A stretch of 58,046 bases of DNA from Cohaesibacter sp. GTDB taxonomy: Bacteria; Pseudomonadota; Alphaproteobacteria; Rhizobiales; Cohaesibacteraceae. The translations under genes were made by a program, and so were the position numbers. The DNA lies in contig JAOXSH010000056.1 in assembly GCA_025800145.1 (NCBI GenBank), forward strand, positions 1 to 58,046, given 5' to 3'. Position 1 is the first letter of the stretch; every line of letters begins with the position of its first letter. The notes beneath the pieces are model-generated. The model was not told where the DNA came from and did not search any database. It was given only the letters and a program-made list of their open reading frames with translations. This document shows positions 17,187 through 25,494 of the stretch, one piece after another.

Positions 17187-18025
17187 GTGAAGCTTATGTC
17201 GCACAAGAGATGATTGCCGCACGCCCTCGCCCCAATGAAGTGCGCAAGGCAGACTGGACGTTTGCCAGACTGTTGGGCAGTTTGAGCATTCTGTTCTGGA
17301 TTGCTGCGGGCATTGGTCTCATTGTGTTTCTGATCACATCCTATGATCAGAGCCAGATAGACAAATATGCTCCGCGCTATTTTGATGGCTTTTTGACCAC
17401 CATGAAACTGGTGGCGCTTTCCGTTTCCATTGGTGCGGTGTTGTCCTTGCCCATAGCCTTTGGCCGCATGTCATCCAATAAAATTGTGCGCAATCTCAGC
17501 TTTGGCTATATCTATTTCTTTCGTGGCACGCCCCTTCTGGCGCAATTGTTCCTGTTTTATTATGGCTTTGGCTCTTTTCGGCACTTTTGGCAAGATCTAA
17601 ATCTGTGGTGGTTTTTCCGTGACGCATGGTCCATTGCGCTTTTGTCCTTTTCGCTCAATACGGCGGCCTATCAGGCAGAGATTTTGCGTGGAGCTATCAT
17701 GAATGTGCCAAAAGGCCAGCATGAAGGCGCAGCAAGCCTTGGCCTGCCGCCTATGGTGACGTTTTTCAAAATCATCCTGCCACAAGCTTTGATTGTTGCA
17801 TTGCGCCCCTATGGCAATGAAATCATTTTGATGATCAAAGGTTCGGCAGTAGTCTCCATTGTCACTATTTTTGATTTGATGGGGCATACACGGCGCGCTT
17901 TTTCGCAAACGTTGGATTATCAGACTTATCTTTATGCCGCCATTTTCTATCTGCTTGTGGTGGAAATTATGCGCAGGCTTTGGGATTTGCTCGAGCATCG
18001 TCTGACGCGCCATTTGCGCCGGTAA
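17183..18025 (+). CDS. Amino acid ABC transporter permease, HisM-type
   Basis: The 280-aa inner-membrane protein has an N-terminal cytoplasmic stretch of about 30 residues, then six hydrophobic segments. IYFFRGTPLLAQLFLFYYGF is the family TM3 motif. The EAA loop is NVPKGQHEGAASLGLPPMVT. It overlaps the upstream permease by four bases. A strong terminator follows within 20 bp, so the operon ends here. No ATP-binding subunit is present on either side; the ATPase must be encoded elsewhere or shared with another importer. Confidence 0.92.
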   Translation: MSEAYVAQEMIAARPRPNEVRKADWTFARLLGSLSILFWIAAGIGLIVFLITSYDQSQIDKYAPRYFDGFLTTMKLVALSVSIGAVLSLPIAFGRMSSNKIVRNLSFGYIYFFRGTPLLAQLFLFYYGFGSFRHFWQDLNLWWFFRDAWSIALLSFSLNTAAYQAEILRGAIMNVPKGQHEGAASLGLPPMVTFFKIILPQALIVALRPYGNEIILMIKGSAVVSIVTIFDLMGHTRRAFSQTLDYQTYLYAAIFYLLVVEIMRRLWDLLEHRLTRHLRR

Positions 18026-18041
18026 ACGGTTTTTGTTTTGC

Positions 18042-18075
18042 AATCCCGGCTCAAACGCTTGAGCCGGGATTTTTC
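18042..18075 (+). terminator. Rho-independent terminator of the amino acid ABC operon
   Basis: AATCCCGGCTCAA (18042-18054) and TTGAGCCGGGATT (18059-18071) form a perfect 13-bp stem with a four-base loop, followed by TTTT. Confidence 0.93.
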
Positions 18076-18129
18076 TTGCCTTTTGCCCGATAGCAAAACG
18101 CAGACCAAGAGAGGGCGTGTTTTTTGTGG

Positions 18130-18208
18130 TCAAGCGCTTGAGCTGCGCAGTCAGCGCATTTTCTAAGTGACAAGAGAGCAGGCAATTGCTAGCAATTGCC
18201 AGTCACTT
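18130..18208. promoter_or_regulatory. Nested perfect palindromes upstream of glyS
   Basis: TCAAGCGCTTGA (18130-18141) is a perfect 12-bp palindrome. GGCAATTGCTAGCAATTGCC (18181-18200) is a perfect 20-bp palindrome enclosed by AAGTGAC (18165-18171) and GTCACTT (18202-18208). The outer pair is 38 bp upstream of the glyS ATG. It may be an operator or a leader hairpin. No T-box consensus was recognised. Confidence 0.5.
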
Positions 18209-18245
18209 TGACATCCAATCCTTTTTTCAGCCGACCGAGACGACA

Positions 18246-20318
18246 ATGCCAGATCTTCTGCTTGAGCTTTTTTCCGAAGAAATTCCTGCCCGTATGCAAC
18301 GCAAGGCAGCCGATGATTTGAAAAAACTGATCACCAATGGTCTGGTTGATGCGGGTTTGACTTATGAAGGGGCGCGGGCCTTCGCGACCCCTCGCCGTCT
18401 GAGCTTGGTTGTCTCTGGCTGCTCAGTCGGCTCGCCTGATCTTCGTGAAGAGCGCAAAGGGCCCCGCGTTGGTGCGCCGGAAAAAGCTCTTGCCGGTTTT
18501 TTGCGCGGGGCTGGTCTTGCCAGCATTGAAGAAGCGGGCATCCAGTCTGACCCCAAGAAGGGTGATTTTTATGTGGCGGTGATCAACAAGCCGGGCCGCA
18601 AGGCGCAAGACATCATTGCAGAGCTGGTGCCTGAGACCATTCGCAAATTCCCATGGCCAAAATCACAAAAATGGGGTGTTGCCGGAGAAGGCGCTTTGCG
18701 TTGGGTGCGTCCGCTGCATTCGATTGTCTGTAGCTTTGGCATTGAGAGCGAAGCACCTGAGGTTATCGCCTTTGAAGTGGATGGGATTGTCTCTGGCAAT
18801 CAGACACAGGGCCATCGTTTTCACGGCAAGGAGCCTTTTGAGGTCAAGCGTTTTGACGATTATGAAGCGGAGCTAAAAGCGCGCAAGGTCATTCTGGATC
18901 TGGATGAGCGCAAAAGCATCATTCTTAATGACGCCAAGACCCTTGCTTTTGCCCAAGGGCTGGAACTGGTCGAAGATGGTGGCCTGTTGGAAGAAGTCGG
19001 TGGTCTTGTCGAATGGCCCGTTGTCTTGATGGGTTCTTTTGATGAAGACTTTTTGGATATGCCCGATGAGGTGATCCAGACCTCTATTCGCGAACATCAA
19101 AAATGTTTTGTGCTGAAAGATCAGAAAACCGGCAAATTGGCGAATAAATTCGTGCTGGTGTCGAACCTGATTGCACCAGATGATGGCGCGACCATCATTT
19201 CGGGCAATGAAAAGGTTGTGCGGGCGCGTTTGTCTGATGCCAAATTCTTCTGGGAAACTGATTTGAAAACCGGCTTGGAGAGCCGTCTTTACAAGCTGGA
19301 TAGTATGGTTTTCCATGAAAAGCTGGGCACGCAGGCCGAGCTTGTAGAGCGGTTGGTTGCGCTTTCTTCTAGCCTTGCCCCGATTGTTGGTGCCGATGCT
19401 GACAAAGCCGCTCGTGCCGCCAAATTGGCCAAGGCTGATCTTGTCTCGGATATGGTGTTTGAATTTCCAGAGCTTCAGGGCCTGATGGGTCGTTATTATG
19501 CGCTGGCTCAAAAGGAAGATGCTACGGTCGCGCAAGCCATTGAAATGCATTATAAACCGCAAGGTCCATCAGATGATGTGCCCAATGATCCGGTTGCCGC
19601 TTGTGTGGCTCTTGCTGATAAACTGGATCTGTTGACCGGCTTTTGGGCCATTGATGAAAAGCCAACCGGCTCCAAAGATCCCTTTGCCTTGCGTCGTGCA
19701 GCTCTTGGTATTATCCGCATTCTGGAAGCCAATGATATCCGGCTTTCGCTGTTTGATATTTTCGAGGCTGCGCGCCCTGGCTTTGCGCAAAGCAACGATT
19801 TGATGGGCTTCTTTGCTGATCGCTTGAGTGTTCATCTGAAAGACAAGGGTGCGCGTCATGATTTGATTGATGCTGTCTTTGCGCTTGGCAATCAGGATGA
19901 CATTTTGATGATTTCCAAACGTGTTGAGGCTTTGGGGGAGTTTCTGTCCAGCGAAGATGGTGCCAATCTGTTGGCAGGTTTCCGCCGCGCTGCCAATATT
20001 TTGCGGGCTGAGGAGAAAAAATCCGGTGAGCGCTTTAGTGGACAGGTGGAAGGGGCGCATTTGCATGAAGCAGAAGAAATTGCCCTTGCAGCTGCCATTG
20101 ATAGCGCACGCTCGGCTGCAACAAAGGCGGTTGAGCACGAAGAGTTTGAGGCGGCCATGTCAGCTCTATCGACCTTGCGCGCCCCAGTTGACGCTTTCTT
20201 TGATAAAGTTTTGGTGAATGACGAAAGAGTCGAGGTTCGCCAGAACAGGCTCAAGATGCTGAACCAGATCAGAGAAACCACCCGAACGGTGGCGGATTTC
20301 TCGAAAATTTCCGGGTAA
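18246..20318 (+). CDS. glyS: Glycine--tRNA ligase beta subunit
   Basis: The 690-aa protein matches the usual length of bacterial GlyS. The opening [18 protein letters not shown] is diagnostic. [10 protein letters not shown] and [13 protein letters not shown] are conserved N-terminal segments. The C-terminal part contains the DALR-type anticodon-binding domain. The beta subunit binds tRNA-Gly and works as an alpha2-beta2 enzyme. The glyQ alpha subunit is not in this window and is not immediately upstream, which is unusual. I start at ATG 18246 because it fits the family exactly. A terminator lies within five bases of the stop. Confidence 0.97.
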   Translation: MPDLLLELFSEEIPARMQRKAADDLKKLITNGLVDAGLTYEGARAFATPRRLSLVVSGCSVGSPDLREERKGPRVGAPEKALAGFLRGAGLASIEEAGIQSDPKKGDFYVAVINKPGRKAQDIIAELVPETIRKFPWPKSQKWGVAGEGALRWVRPLHSIVCSFGIESEAPEVIAFEVDGIVSGNQTQGHRFHGKEPFEVKRFDDYEAELKARKVILDLDERKSIILNDAKTLAFAQGLELVEDGGLLEEVGGLVEWPVVLMGSFDEDFLDMPDEVIQTSIREHQKCFVLKDQKTGKLANKFVLVSNLIAPDDGATIISGNEKVVRARLSDAKFFWETDLKTGLESRLYKLDSMVFHEKLGTQAELVERLVALSSSLAPIVGADADKAARAAKLAKADLVSDMVFEFPELQGLMGRYYALAQKEDATVAQAIEMHYKPQGPSDDVPNDPVAACVALADKLDLLTGFWAIDEKPTGSKDPFALRRAALGIIRILEANDIRLSLFDIFEAARPGFAQSNDLMGFFADRLSVHLKDKGARHDLIDAVFALGNQDDILMISKRVEALGEFLSSEDGANLLAGFRRAANILRAEEKKSGERFSGQVEGAHLHEAEEIALAAAIDSARSAATKAVEHEEFEAAMSALSTLRAPVDAFFDKVLVNDERVEVRQNRLKMLNQIRETTRTVADFSKISG

Positions 20319-20322
20319 AGTC

Positions 20323-20347
20323 AGGCGGCCTTGAGCCGCCTTTTTTC
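20323..20347 (+). terminator. Rho-independent terminator of glyS
   Basis: AGGCGGC (20323-20329) and GCCGCCT (20335-20341) form the stem, followed by a run of six T. Confidence 0.9.
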
Positions 20348-20381
20348 TTATCTTTTCGGTTGCATTCAAGGAGACAACAAG

Positions 20382-20993
20382 GTGGCTATTCTTCGCACAG
20401 CTCAGGAATTAAGAGCGCTTTATGATCTTCCAAAACCAATTCCCGTGAATAAGGAAATTGACCATCTGGACGACTATTGCCAGCGTTTTATTGCTCTGTC
20501 GCCTTTTGCCATTCTCGCAACAATGGGTCAGGATGGTTTGATTGATATTTCTCCACGCGGTGACGCGCCGGGTTTTGTCGAAATAGAGAGTGAAACCTGC
20601 TTGCTGCTGCCTGATCGGCGAGGCAACAACCGGATTGATGCATTGCTGAATTTGGTCGAAAATCCGGCCTGTAGCCTTTTGTTTCTGGTGCCCGGTATGG
20701 ATGAGACCTTGCGTGTACAGGGTCTAGCCCAAATTGACAGCGATCCCTTGCTGTGCGAGCGCTTTGTCATTCAAGGCAAGGTCCCCAAAAGTATCTTGCG
20801 CATTCAGCTGCGGGAGGTCTATTTCCAATGCGCCAAGGCTTTGATGCGGTCCAAATTATGGACTGGAGACTATGCGATTGAGCGCAAGGATTTCCCCGCT
20901 ATGGGCGAGATTATGAAGGCGCATACCCAATTGCCGATCAAGCCTGAGACGCGCGAAGAAATGCTCCAGCGGTATAAAGATATCATATATTGA
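20382..20993 (+). CDS. Pyridoxamine 5'-phosphate oxidase-fold flavoprotein (MSMEG_1061-like)
   Basis: The 203-aa protein has an FMN-binding split barrel. FALSP-like FIALSPFAILATMGQDGLID and SPRGDAPGFV form the first strands and flavin loop. LLPDRRGNNRIDALLNLVEN is the subgroup signature and the C-terminal half ends in MLQRYKDIIY. Such proteins are annotated as PPOX-class FMN proteins, often of unknown substrate; this is not the canonical PdxH. The GTG at 20382 is preferred because AAGGAG precedes it, and the upstream in-frame ATG lies in the glyS terminator. It stands alone between glyS and the dehydrogenase. Confidence 0.82.
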   Translation: MAILRTAQELRALYDLPKPIPVNKEIDHLDDYCQRFIALSPFAILATMGQDGLIDISPRGDAPGFVEIESETCLLLPDRRGNNRIDALLNLVENPACSLLFLVPGMDETLRVQGLAQIDSDPLLCERFVIQGKVPKSILRIQLREVYFQCAKALMRSKLWTGDYAIERKDFPAMGEIMKAHTQLPIKPETREEMLQRYKDIIY

Positions 20994-21131
20994 TTGAATT
21001 TTTTCTCTATCAGACAAAATTGTTTCCAGACAATATGATGTCCTGACAAAGCAGATTGGCTTGTCTATTGTCAGAGCCAGTAAAAATGGGCCCCTGTATG
21101 GCCAGGAGAATAAGAGCTTGAGGAGAGAGAA

Positions 21132-22004
21132 ATGGCGAGAGTAGCCTTCATTGGTCTTGGTGTGATGGGCTATCCCATGGCGGCGCATTTAAAGCATAAA
21201 GGCGGGCATGATGTCATCGTTTATAACCGCACTGTTGCAAAAGCACAAAAATGGGTGCAGGAGCATGGCGGCACATATGCCCAAACCCCGGCAGAAGCAG
21301 CGGATGGGGCCGATTTTGTCTTTGCCTGTGTTGGCAATGACGATGATTTGCGATCGGTGACCACTGGTGCAGACGGGGCTTTTGCCACAATGAGAGCTGG
21401 CTCCATTTTTATTGACAATACAACGGCTTCGGCTGAAGTTGCGCGGGATTTATATCAAGATGCCAAAGATATTGGTGTTGGCTTCATTGACGCGCCGGTT
21501 TCTGGTGGGCAAGCCGGGGCTGAAAATGGGGTTTTGACTGTGATGTGCGGTGGCGATGAGGCAATCTTTGCCCAAGCCAAGCCGGTGATTGATTGCTTTT
21601 CGCGCATGGTTGGCTTGATGGGCACATCCGGCGCGGGTCAATTGACCAAAATGGTCAATCAGATCTGTATTGCCGGATTGGTTCAGGGCCTGTCAGAAGG
21701 GGTGCATTTTGCGCAAAAAGCCGGACTGGATGTGGATGCCGTCATTGATGTGATTTCCAAAGGAGCGGCAGGCTCCTGGCAAATGGAAAACCGTGCCAGC
21801 ACCATGGCCAAAGGGGACTTTGAGTTTGGCTTTGCCGTTGACTGGATGCGAAAGGATTTATCGATTGTATTGGATGAAGCCCGCACCAATGGAGCACGAC
21901 TTCCTGTGACTGCCAGCGTCGATCAATATTATGCCCAAATTCAGGGGATGGGCGGCAATCGTTGGGATACCTCCTCATTGATTGCCTTACTCAACAGGGA
22001 TTGA
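21132..22004 (+). CDS. NAD(P)-dependent beta-hydroxyacid dehydrogenase (3-hydroxyisobutyrate dehydrogenase family)
   Basis: The 290-aa protein has a Rossmann domain starting VAFIGLGVMGYPMAAHLKHK (GxGxxG). The family substrate motif is FIDAPVSGGQAGAENGVLTV and the catalytic Lys lies in GQLTKMVNQICIAG. The all-helical C-terminal domain is complete. Members oxidise 3-hydroxyisobutyrate, tartronate semialdehyde or related acids, and the substrate is not resolved here. GAGGAGAGAGAA precedes the ATG. The last 54 bp of the gene, including the stop, recur 143 bp downstream, suggesting a local duplication event. Confidence 0.9.
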   Translation: MARVAFIGLGVMGYPMAAHLKHKGGHDVIVYNRTVAKAQKWVQEHGGTYAQTPAEAADGADFVFACVGNDDDLRSVTTGADGAFATMRAGSIFIDNTTASAEVARDLYQDAKDIGVGFIDAPVSGGQAGAENGVLTVMCGGDEAIFAQAKPVIDCFSRMVGLMGTSGAGQLTKMVNQICIAGLVQGLSEGVHFAQKAGLDVDAVIDVISKGAAGSWQMENRASTMAKGDFEFGFAVDWMRKDLSIVLDEARTNGARLPVTASVDQYYAQIQGMGGNRWDTSSLIALLNRD

Positions 22005-22093
22005 TCACTTGATAGGATAAAGAAAGGCCGCCCATCCTTTCCTTTGTCGATATGCTTGTCCGAGTTCGGTTCCCTCACTCGGGCATATCTTGT

Positions 22094-22147
22094 GGCGGCA
22101 ATCGTTGGGATACCTCCTCATTGATTGCCTTACTGAATAGGGATTGA
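22094..22147 (+). repeat. Duplicated 3' end of the upstream dehydrogenase gene
   Basis: These 54 bp copy 21951-22004 with two substitutions. The offset is 143 bp, so the copy is out of frame with the intact gene. The spacer contains an inverted repeat (GATATGC at 22049-22055 with GCATATC at 22083-22089, plus CCGAG/CTCGG inside). Confidence 0.9.
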
Positions 22148-22157
22148 ATAAAACAAG

Positions 22158-22194
22158 AAAGCCCGCCTCTTGATCAAGAGAGCGGGCTTTTCTT
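22158..22194. terminator. Rho-independent terminator
   Basis: AAAGCCCGC (22158-22166) and GCGGGCTTT (22182-22190) enclose a further palindrome CTCTTGATCAAGAG. T runs follow on the plus strand and A runs precede, so it may serve both the dehydrogenase and the convergent Lrp gene. Confidence 0.9.
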
Positions 22195-22252
22195 TGTTTG
22201 GCTGGGAGCAAACCAGCATCAACAGAACCTAACCTTTTGTGTCGCAAGAAGG

Positions 22253-22732
22253 TCAGCGAGGCTCTTTTTCTGGCAGATAATTCAAGGGCAAAGCCGTTGT
22301 ATATTTTATCTGCTCCATTGCAAATGTAGTGGAGATATCGCCCACTTCAATGCGATTGATGAGTTTTTTATAAAAAACGTCATAGCTTTCAATGTCAGGC
22401 ACCACGACGCGCAAGAGATAATCCACCTGACCGGCCATGCGATAAAATTCCACCACTTCGGGAAAATCGCGGATCACATCGGAAAAGCGCTTGAGCCATT
22501 CGGCAGAATGTTCGCTTGTTGTCACAGCAACAAAAGCGGTGACTTTGGCATTGACCTTTTCCGGGTCCAGAATCACCACACGCCCTGTAATAACGCCCTC
22601 TTCTTCCATTTTCTGGATCCGACGCCAGCATGGCGTGGTAGACAAGCCAACCCGGCGGCCAATTTCTGCCACGGGCATGGTCGCGTCCTCCTGAAGGATT
22701 TGTAAAATTCGACGATCAAGACGGTCCAGCAT
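22253..22732 (-). CDS. Lrp/AsnC-family transcriptional regulator
   Basis: The 159-aa protein has an N-terminal HTH (LDRLDRRILQILQEDATMPV, then GLSTTPCWRRIQKMEEEGVI) and a C-terminal RAM domain with VEFYRMAGQVDYLLRVVVPD. The STTPCWRRIQKME recognition helix is shared with global-type Lrp proteins rather than with AsnC. I start at the ATG at 22732; a TTG three codons upstream is possible. The 240 bp upstream contain repeated AATTTCATTCC sites that may be its own operators. Neighbours give no clue to the amino acid sensed. Confidence 0.9.
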   Translation of the reverse strand: MLDRLDRRILQILQEDATMPVAEIGRRVGLSTTPCWRRIQKMEEEGVITGRVVILDPEKVNAKVTAFVAVTTSEHSAEWLKRFSDVIRDFPEVVEFYRMAGQVDYLLRVVVPDIESYDVFYKKLINRIEVGDISTTFAMEQIKYTTALPLNYLPEKEPR

Positions 22733-22763
22733 TTCAGTCAACCTTTTAGAACCCTAAGTTAGA

Positions 22764-22815
22764 AATTTCATTCCAACAGACATTTCATATTGTCTAATTT
22801 ATGGAATTTCATTCC
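22764..22815. promoter_or_regulatory. Repeated sites upstream of the Lrp gene (candidate autoregulatory operators)
   Basis: AATTTCATTCC occurs at 22764-22774 and 22805-22815, 41 bp apart, about four helical turns. AGACA/TGTCT forms an inverted pair between them. Lrp proteins commonly bind phased AT-rich sites in their own promoter. The protein-site link is inference. Confidence 0.45.
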
Positions 22816-22971
22816 TAAATTCAAGTATATATCGCAACGAATGGCTTATTGATCCTTATTAGCCTTAATTTTCCTTTCTTCAAAAATTAGCATCAAATGT
22901 ATAAAAGAGCAGCGCGCCTTGTTGAACAATTGATGATTTTCTGGCCAATCGGTCTAAAATTTCCAGCGATA

Positions 22972-23619
22972 TCAAGCAGTCAGCTGTTTTACTTCTCGTC
23001 TTAGCAAGGGCAAAATCTGCTCTTCAAACCACGAATTGCGCTTTAACCAACCGGAATTTCGCCAAGATGGATGAGGCAAAGCAAGGAGGCGTGGTTTTTG
23101 TGACTTATGCCATATATCAACCGCATGTCGCACGGTTTCGGTCAGATTTTTCTTCTTTTGGGCCTTCATATGATAATTTTGCGCATATTGGCCAATCACC
23201 AGCAATAACTCGATTTGTGGCATCAGCGTAAAAAGTTGATCATGCCATTGGGTTTTGCATTCTTTTCTGGGGGGAAGATCGCCCCCTTTTGCATCCCAGC
23301 CGGGAAAGCAAAAGCCCATGGGTATAATGGCAATCTTGCCCTCATCATAAAAGATATCTCGGTCAATCCCCATCCATTGGCGCAAGCGATCGCCGGATGG
23401 GTCATTAAAGGGAATGGAGCTTTCATGGACACGAATACCCGGTGCCTGTCCGGCAATACAAATGCGCGCTGTGCTGGAGAGTCTTACAACCGGGTTTGGC
23501 TCATGGGGCAATGGGGTGCTGATGGGTTCATCCCGACAGATGCGACATGAGCTGATTTTTTGTTGCAGCGCCTTCAAATCATTCTGGTGTTTATCTGCTT
23601 GCATCATCCCTGCTGTCAT
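22972..23619 (-). CDS. Uracil-DNA glycosylase superfamily protein
   Basis: The 215-aa protein has the UDG-fold motif 1 as IAGQAPGIRVHESSIPFNDP and the late catalytic loop ALPHPSWRNSGWLKRN. LLLVIGQYAQNYH is the central strand with the uracil-recognition Asn region. A CxxC (SSCRICRDEP) near the N-terminus and two later Cys (GFCFPG, KECKTQW) could bind an Fe-S cluster as in family 4/5 enzymes, but the spacing is not proof. Members excise uracil in base-excision repair; activity here is predicted only. The start at 23619 has AGAAGG upstream; a start 18 codons earlier is possible. Confidence 0.75.
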   Translation of the reverse strand: MTAGMMQADKHQNDLKALQQKISSCRICRDEPISTPLPHEPNPVVRLSSTARICIAGQAPGIRVHESSIPFNDPSGDRLRQWMGIDRDIFYDEGKIAIIPMGFCFPGWDAKGGDLPPRKECKTQWHDQLFTLMPQIELLLVIGQYAQNYHMKAQKKKNLTETVRHAVDIWHKSQKPRLLALPHPSWRNSGWLKRNSWFEEQILPLLRREVKQLTA

Positions 23620-23862
23620 ACGCCTTCTCTTTAAGGTCTGATTGAAGATTTTCTCTTGCTTTTGATTGTGCATCTCCTTGTTGCGATAATTCCCTAAATT
23701 TAAATTTACTCTTTAATATCAAAACTTTAAATTCATCATAAAGCCAATGATTAAAACCACATTCACCATATTCATGAGGGGGATTTTAAGACATTTGTTG
23801 CAAAATTGAATAAAAATAACCGTGATGACATGCGCATCCCTTCACAAGAGGCATTCTTTTAG

Positions 23863-25407
23863 ATGGCAGGAGCCCATAGAGGTCACCATTCGCAGGATCA
23901 GGATAACCGGGGCGTCAATAGCAAACGCGCCGCGCGTCGTCGTGCGGTTTTGCGCACTGTGCATGATGTGCGTGAACAGCTGAATACCACAAATGGCTAT
24001 CGCCCTTCCTTTCAGCATGAATTGATGATGATGTATGCCAAGAACCGCACCAGTGCGTCCTTGGCTATTCCGCTTTTGTTGCTGATTGTAGGGGCTGTTT
24101 CCACGCTCTGGGCCACCGCTTTGCATACGCTGTGCTGGATCGCAGCTGCCTTTAGTGCGCATATGATGATGTTGTTTTTGGCTCGTAAATTTGAGAATCT
24201 TCCCCAAGAACATCTCAAACTTGGTGAGTGGAAGCGGCATTTCTTTGTGGGAGATCTGTTTTCCGGCATCATCTGGGCGAGCATTTTACTGCTGCCAACG
24301 CAAAAAGACATCACCTATCTGACAGAATTTCATTTCGCCATCATGCTGATTGTGGTCGCTGTTTCAACCATGTTATGCTTCACTTTGCCAGCCAATACAT
24401 GGGCGGGCACGGTGCCCATCTCACTGGTGGTGATCGGCTCAACGGCCTTTAACACCGACAGTGTGGATATGACCCTTTCTCTACTAGCGGTTGGGTCGAT
24501 GTTTTTCTTTCTCATGTTGGCAAACCGGTTATATGGCTCGACGCTTGCCATGCTGAATTTTCGCATGGAAAAGGATTTTCTGATTGCAGAGCTGGAACAG
24601 GCCAAGGCCATTTCCGATGAATCGCGCCGTCAGGCGGAAGAAGCCAACACAGCCAAAAGTCGGTTTCTTGCCACAATGTCCCATGAATTGCGGACACCGC
24701 TCAATGCCATTCTTGGCTTTTCAGAAATTATGCAAAATGAGGTTCTGGGCCCGCTTCCCAACGAGAAATATCGCGAATATGTTAGCGATATCAACAATTC
24801 GGGCAATCATTTGCTCAACCTGATCAATGAAATTCTGGATCTGTCTCGCGTTGAAGCTGGCCGTTACAAGCTGAATGAAGAAGCGGTCACCCTTAGCTAT
24901 GTGGCAGAAGATTGTGAAAATCTGTTGCGGTTACGCGCGCGCAGCAAGGATGTGACCATTCGGCTGGATCTGGATTTGAATTTGCCCAAACTCTGGGCCG
25001 ATGAGCGGGCAATGCGTCAGGTGATGCTCAATCTATTGACCAATGCTGTTAAATTCACCCCACCCGGTGGCGAGATTGTCCTGTCAGTCAAAGCGGCAGA
25101 GGATGGCGGTCAATATATTGAAGTTGCTGATACGGGCCCGGGCATTCCTGAAGATGAAATCCCAACGGTCCTTAGCGCTTTTGGGCAAGGCTCGCTTGCT
25201 ATTCAATCAGCCGAAGATGGCTCTGGCCTTGGCCTCTCTATTGTGCAAGCTTTGGTACAAATGCATGATGGCTCATTTGATCTGGAATCGACTTTGCGTG
25301 TCGGCACCACAGTCATAGCCAGATTCCCGCCCTCTCGCGTGATGGATGTTTTGCCTCTTGAGCAAGATGCCAATCAGGGCCGGATCCAACTAACGAGAGT
25401 GGGATGA
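23863..25407 (+). CDS. Membrane-bound sensor histidine kinase (orphan)
   Basis: The 514-aa protein has a basic N-terminal tail (1-60) and six hydrophobic segments between about 65 and 221. The dimerisation/phosphoacceptor domain has His274 in TMSHELRTPLNAILGFSE. The HATPase domain shows the N box (LNLLTNAVKF), the G1 box (DTGPGIP) and the G2 box (GSGLGLS). SRVEAGRYKLNEE and FSEIM wording resembles the PleC/PdhS-like kinases of alphaproteobacteria, which control cell development, but the N-terminal membrane region is different and no PAS domain is seen. No response regulator gene is adjacent, so the partner is unknown. It stands as a single gene and ends at a strong terminator. Confidence 0.9.
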   Translation: MAGAHRGHHSQDQDNRGVNSKRAARRRAVLRTVHDVREQLNTTNGYRPSFQHELMMMYAKNRTSASLAIPLLLLIVGAVSTLWATALHTLCWIAAAFSAHMMMLFLARKFENLPQEHLKLGEWKRHFFVGDLFSGIIWASILLLPTQKDITYLTEFHFAIMLIVVAVSTMLCFTLPANTWAGTVPISLVVIGSTAFNTDSVDMTLSLLAVGSMFFFLMLANRLYGSTLAMLNFRMEKDFLIAELEQAKAISDESRRQAEEANTAKSRFLATMSHELRTPLNAILGFSEIMQNEVLGPLPNEKYREYVSDINNSGNHLLNLINEILDLSRVEAGRYKLNEEAVTLSYVAEDCENLLRLRARSKDVTIRLDLDLNLPKLWADERAMRQVMLNLLTNAVKFTPPGGEIVLSVKAAEDGGQYIEVADTGPGIPEDEIPTVLSAFGQGSLAIQSAEDGSGLGLSIVQALVQMHDGSFDLESTLRVGTTVIARFPPSRVMDVLPLEQDANQGRIQLTRVG

Positions 25408-25431
25408 TCTGAAAGTTTGTTCACATACCAT

Positions 25432-25464
25432 AAAAAGGCGGTCCATCTGGATCGCCTTTTTATT
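25432..25464. terminator. Bidirectional rho-independent terminator
   Basis: AAAAAGGCGGTCCA (25432-25445) pairs with TGGATCGCCTTTTT (25448-25461) with one G-T pair. It separates the convergent histidine kinase and cobT genes. Confidence 0.92.
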
Positions 25465-25494
25465 TGTTTGTTTGCGCTTATAAACAGGGCTTGC

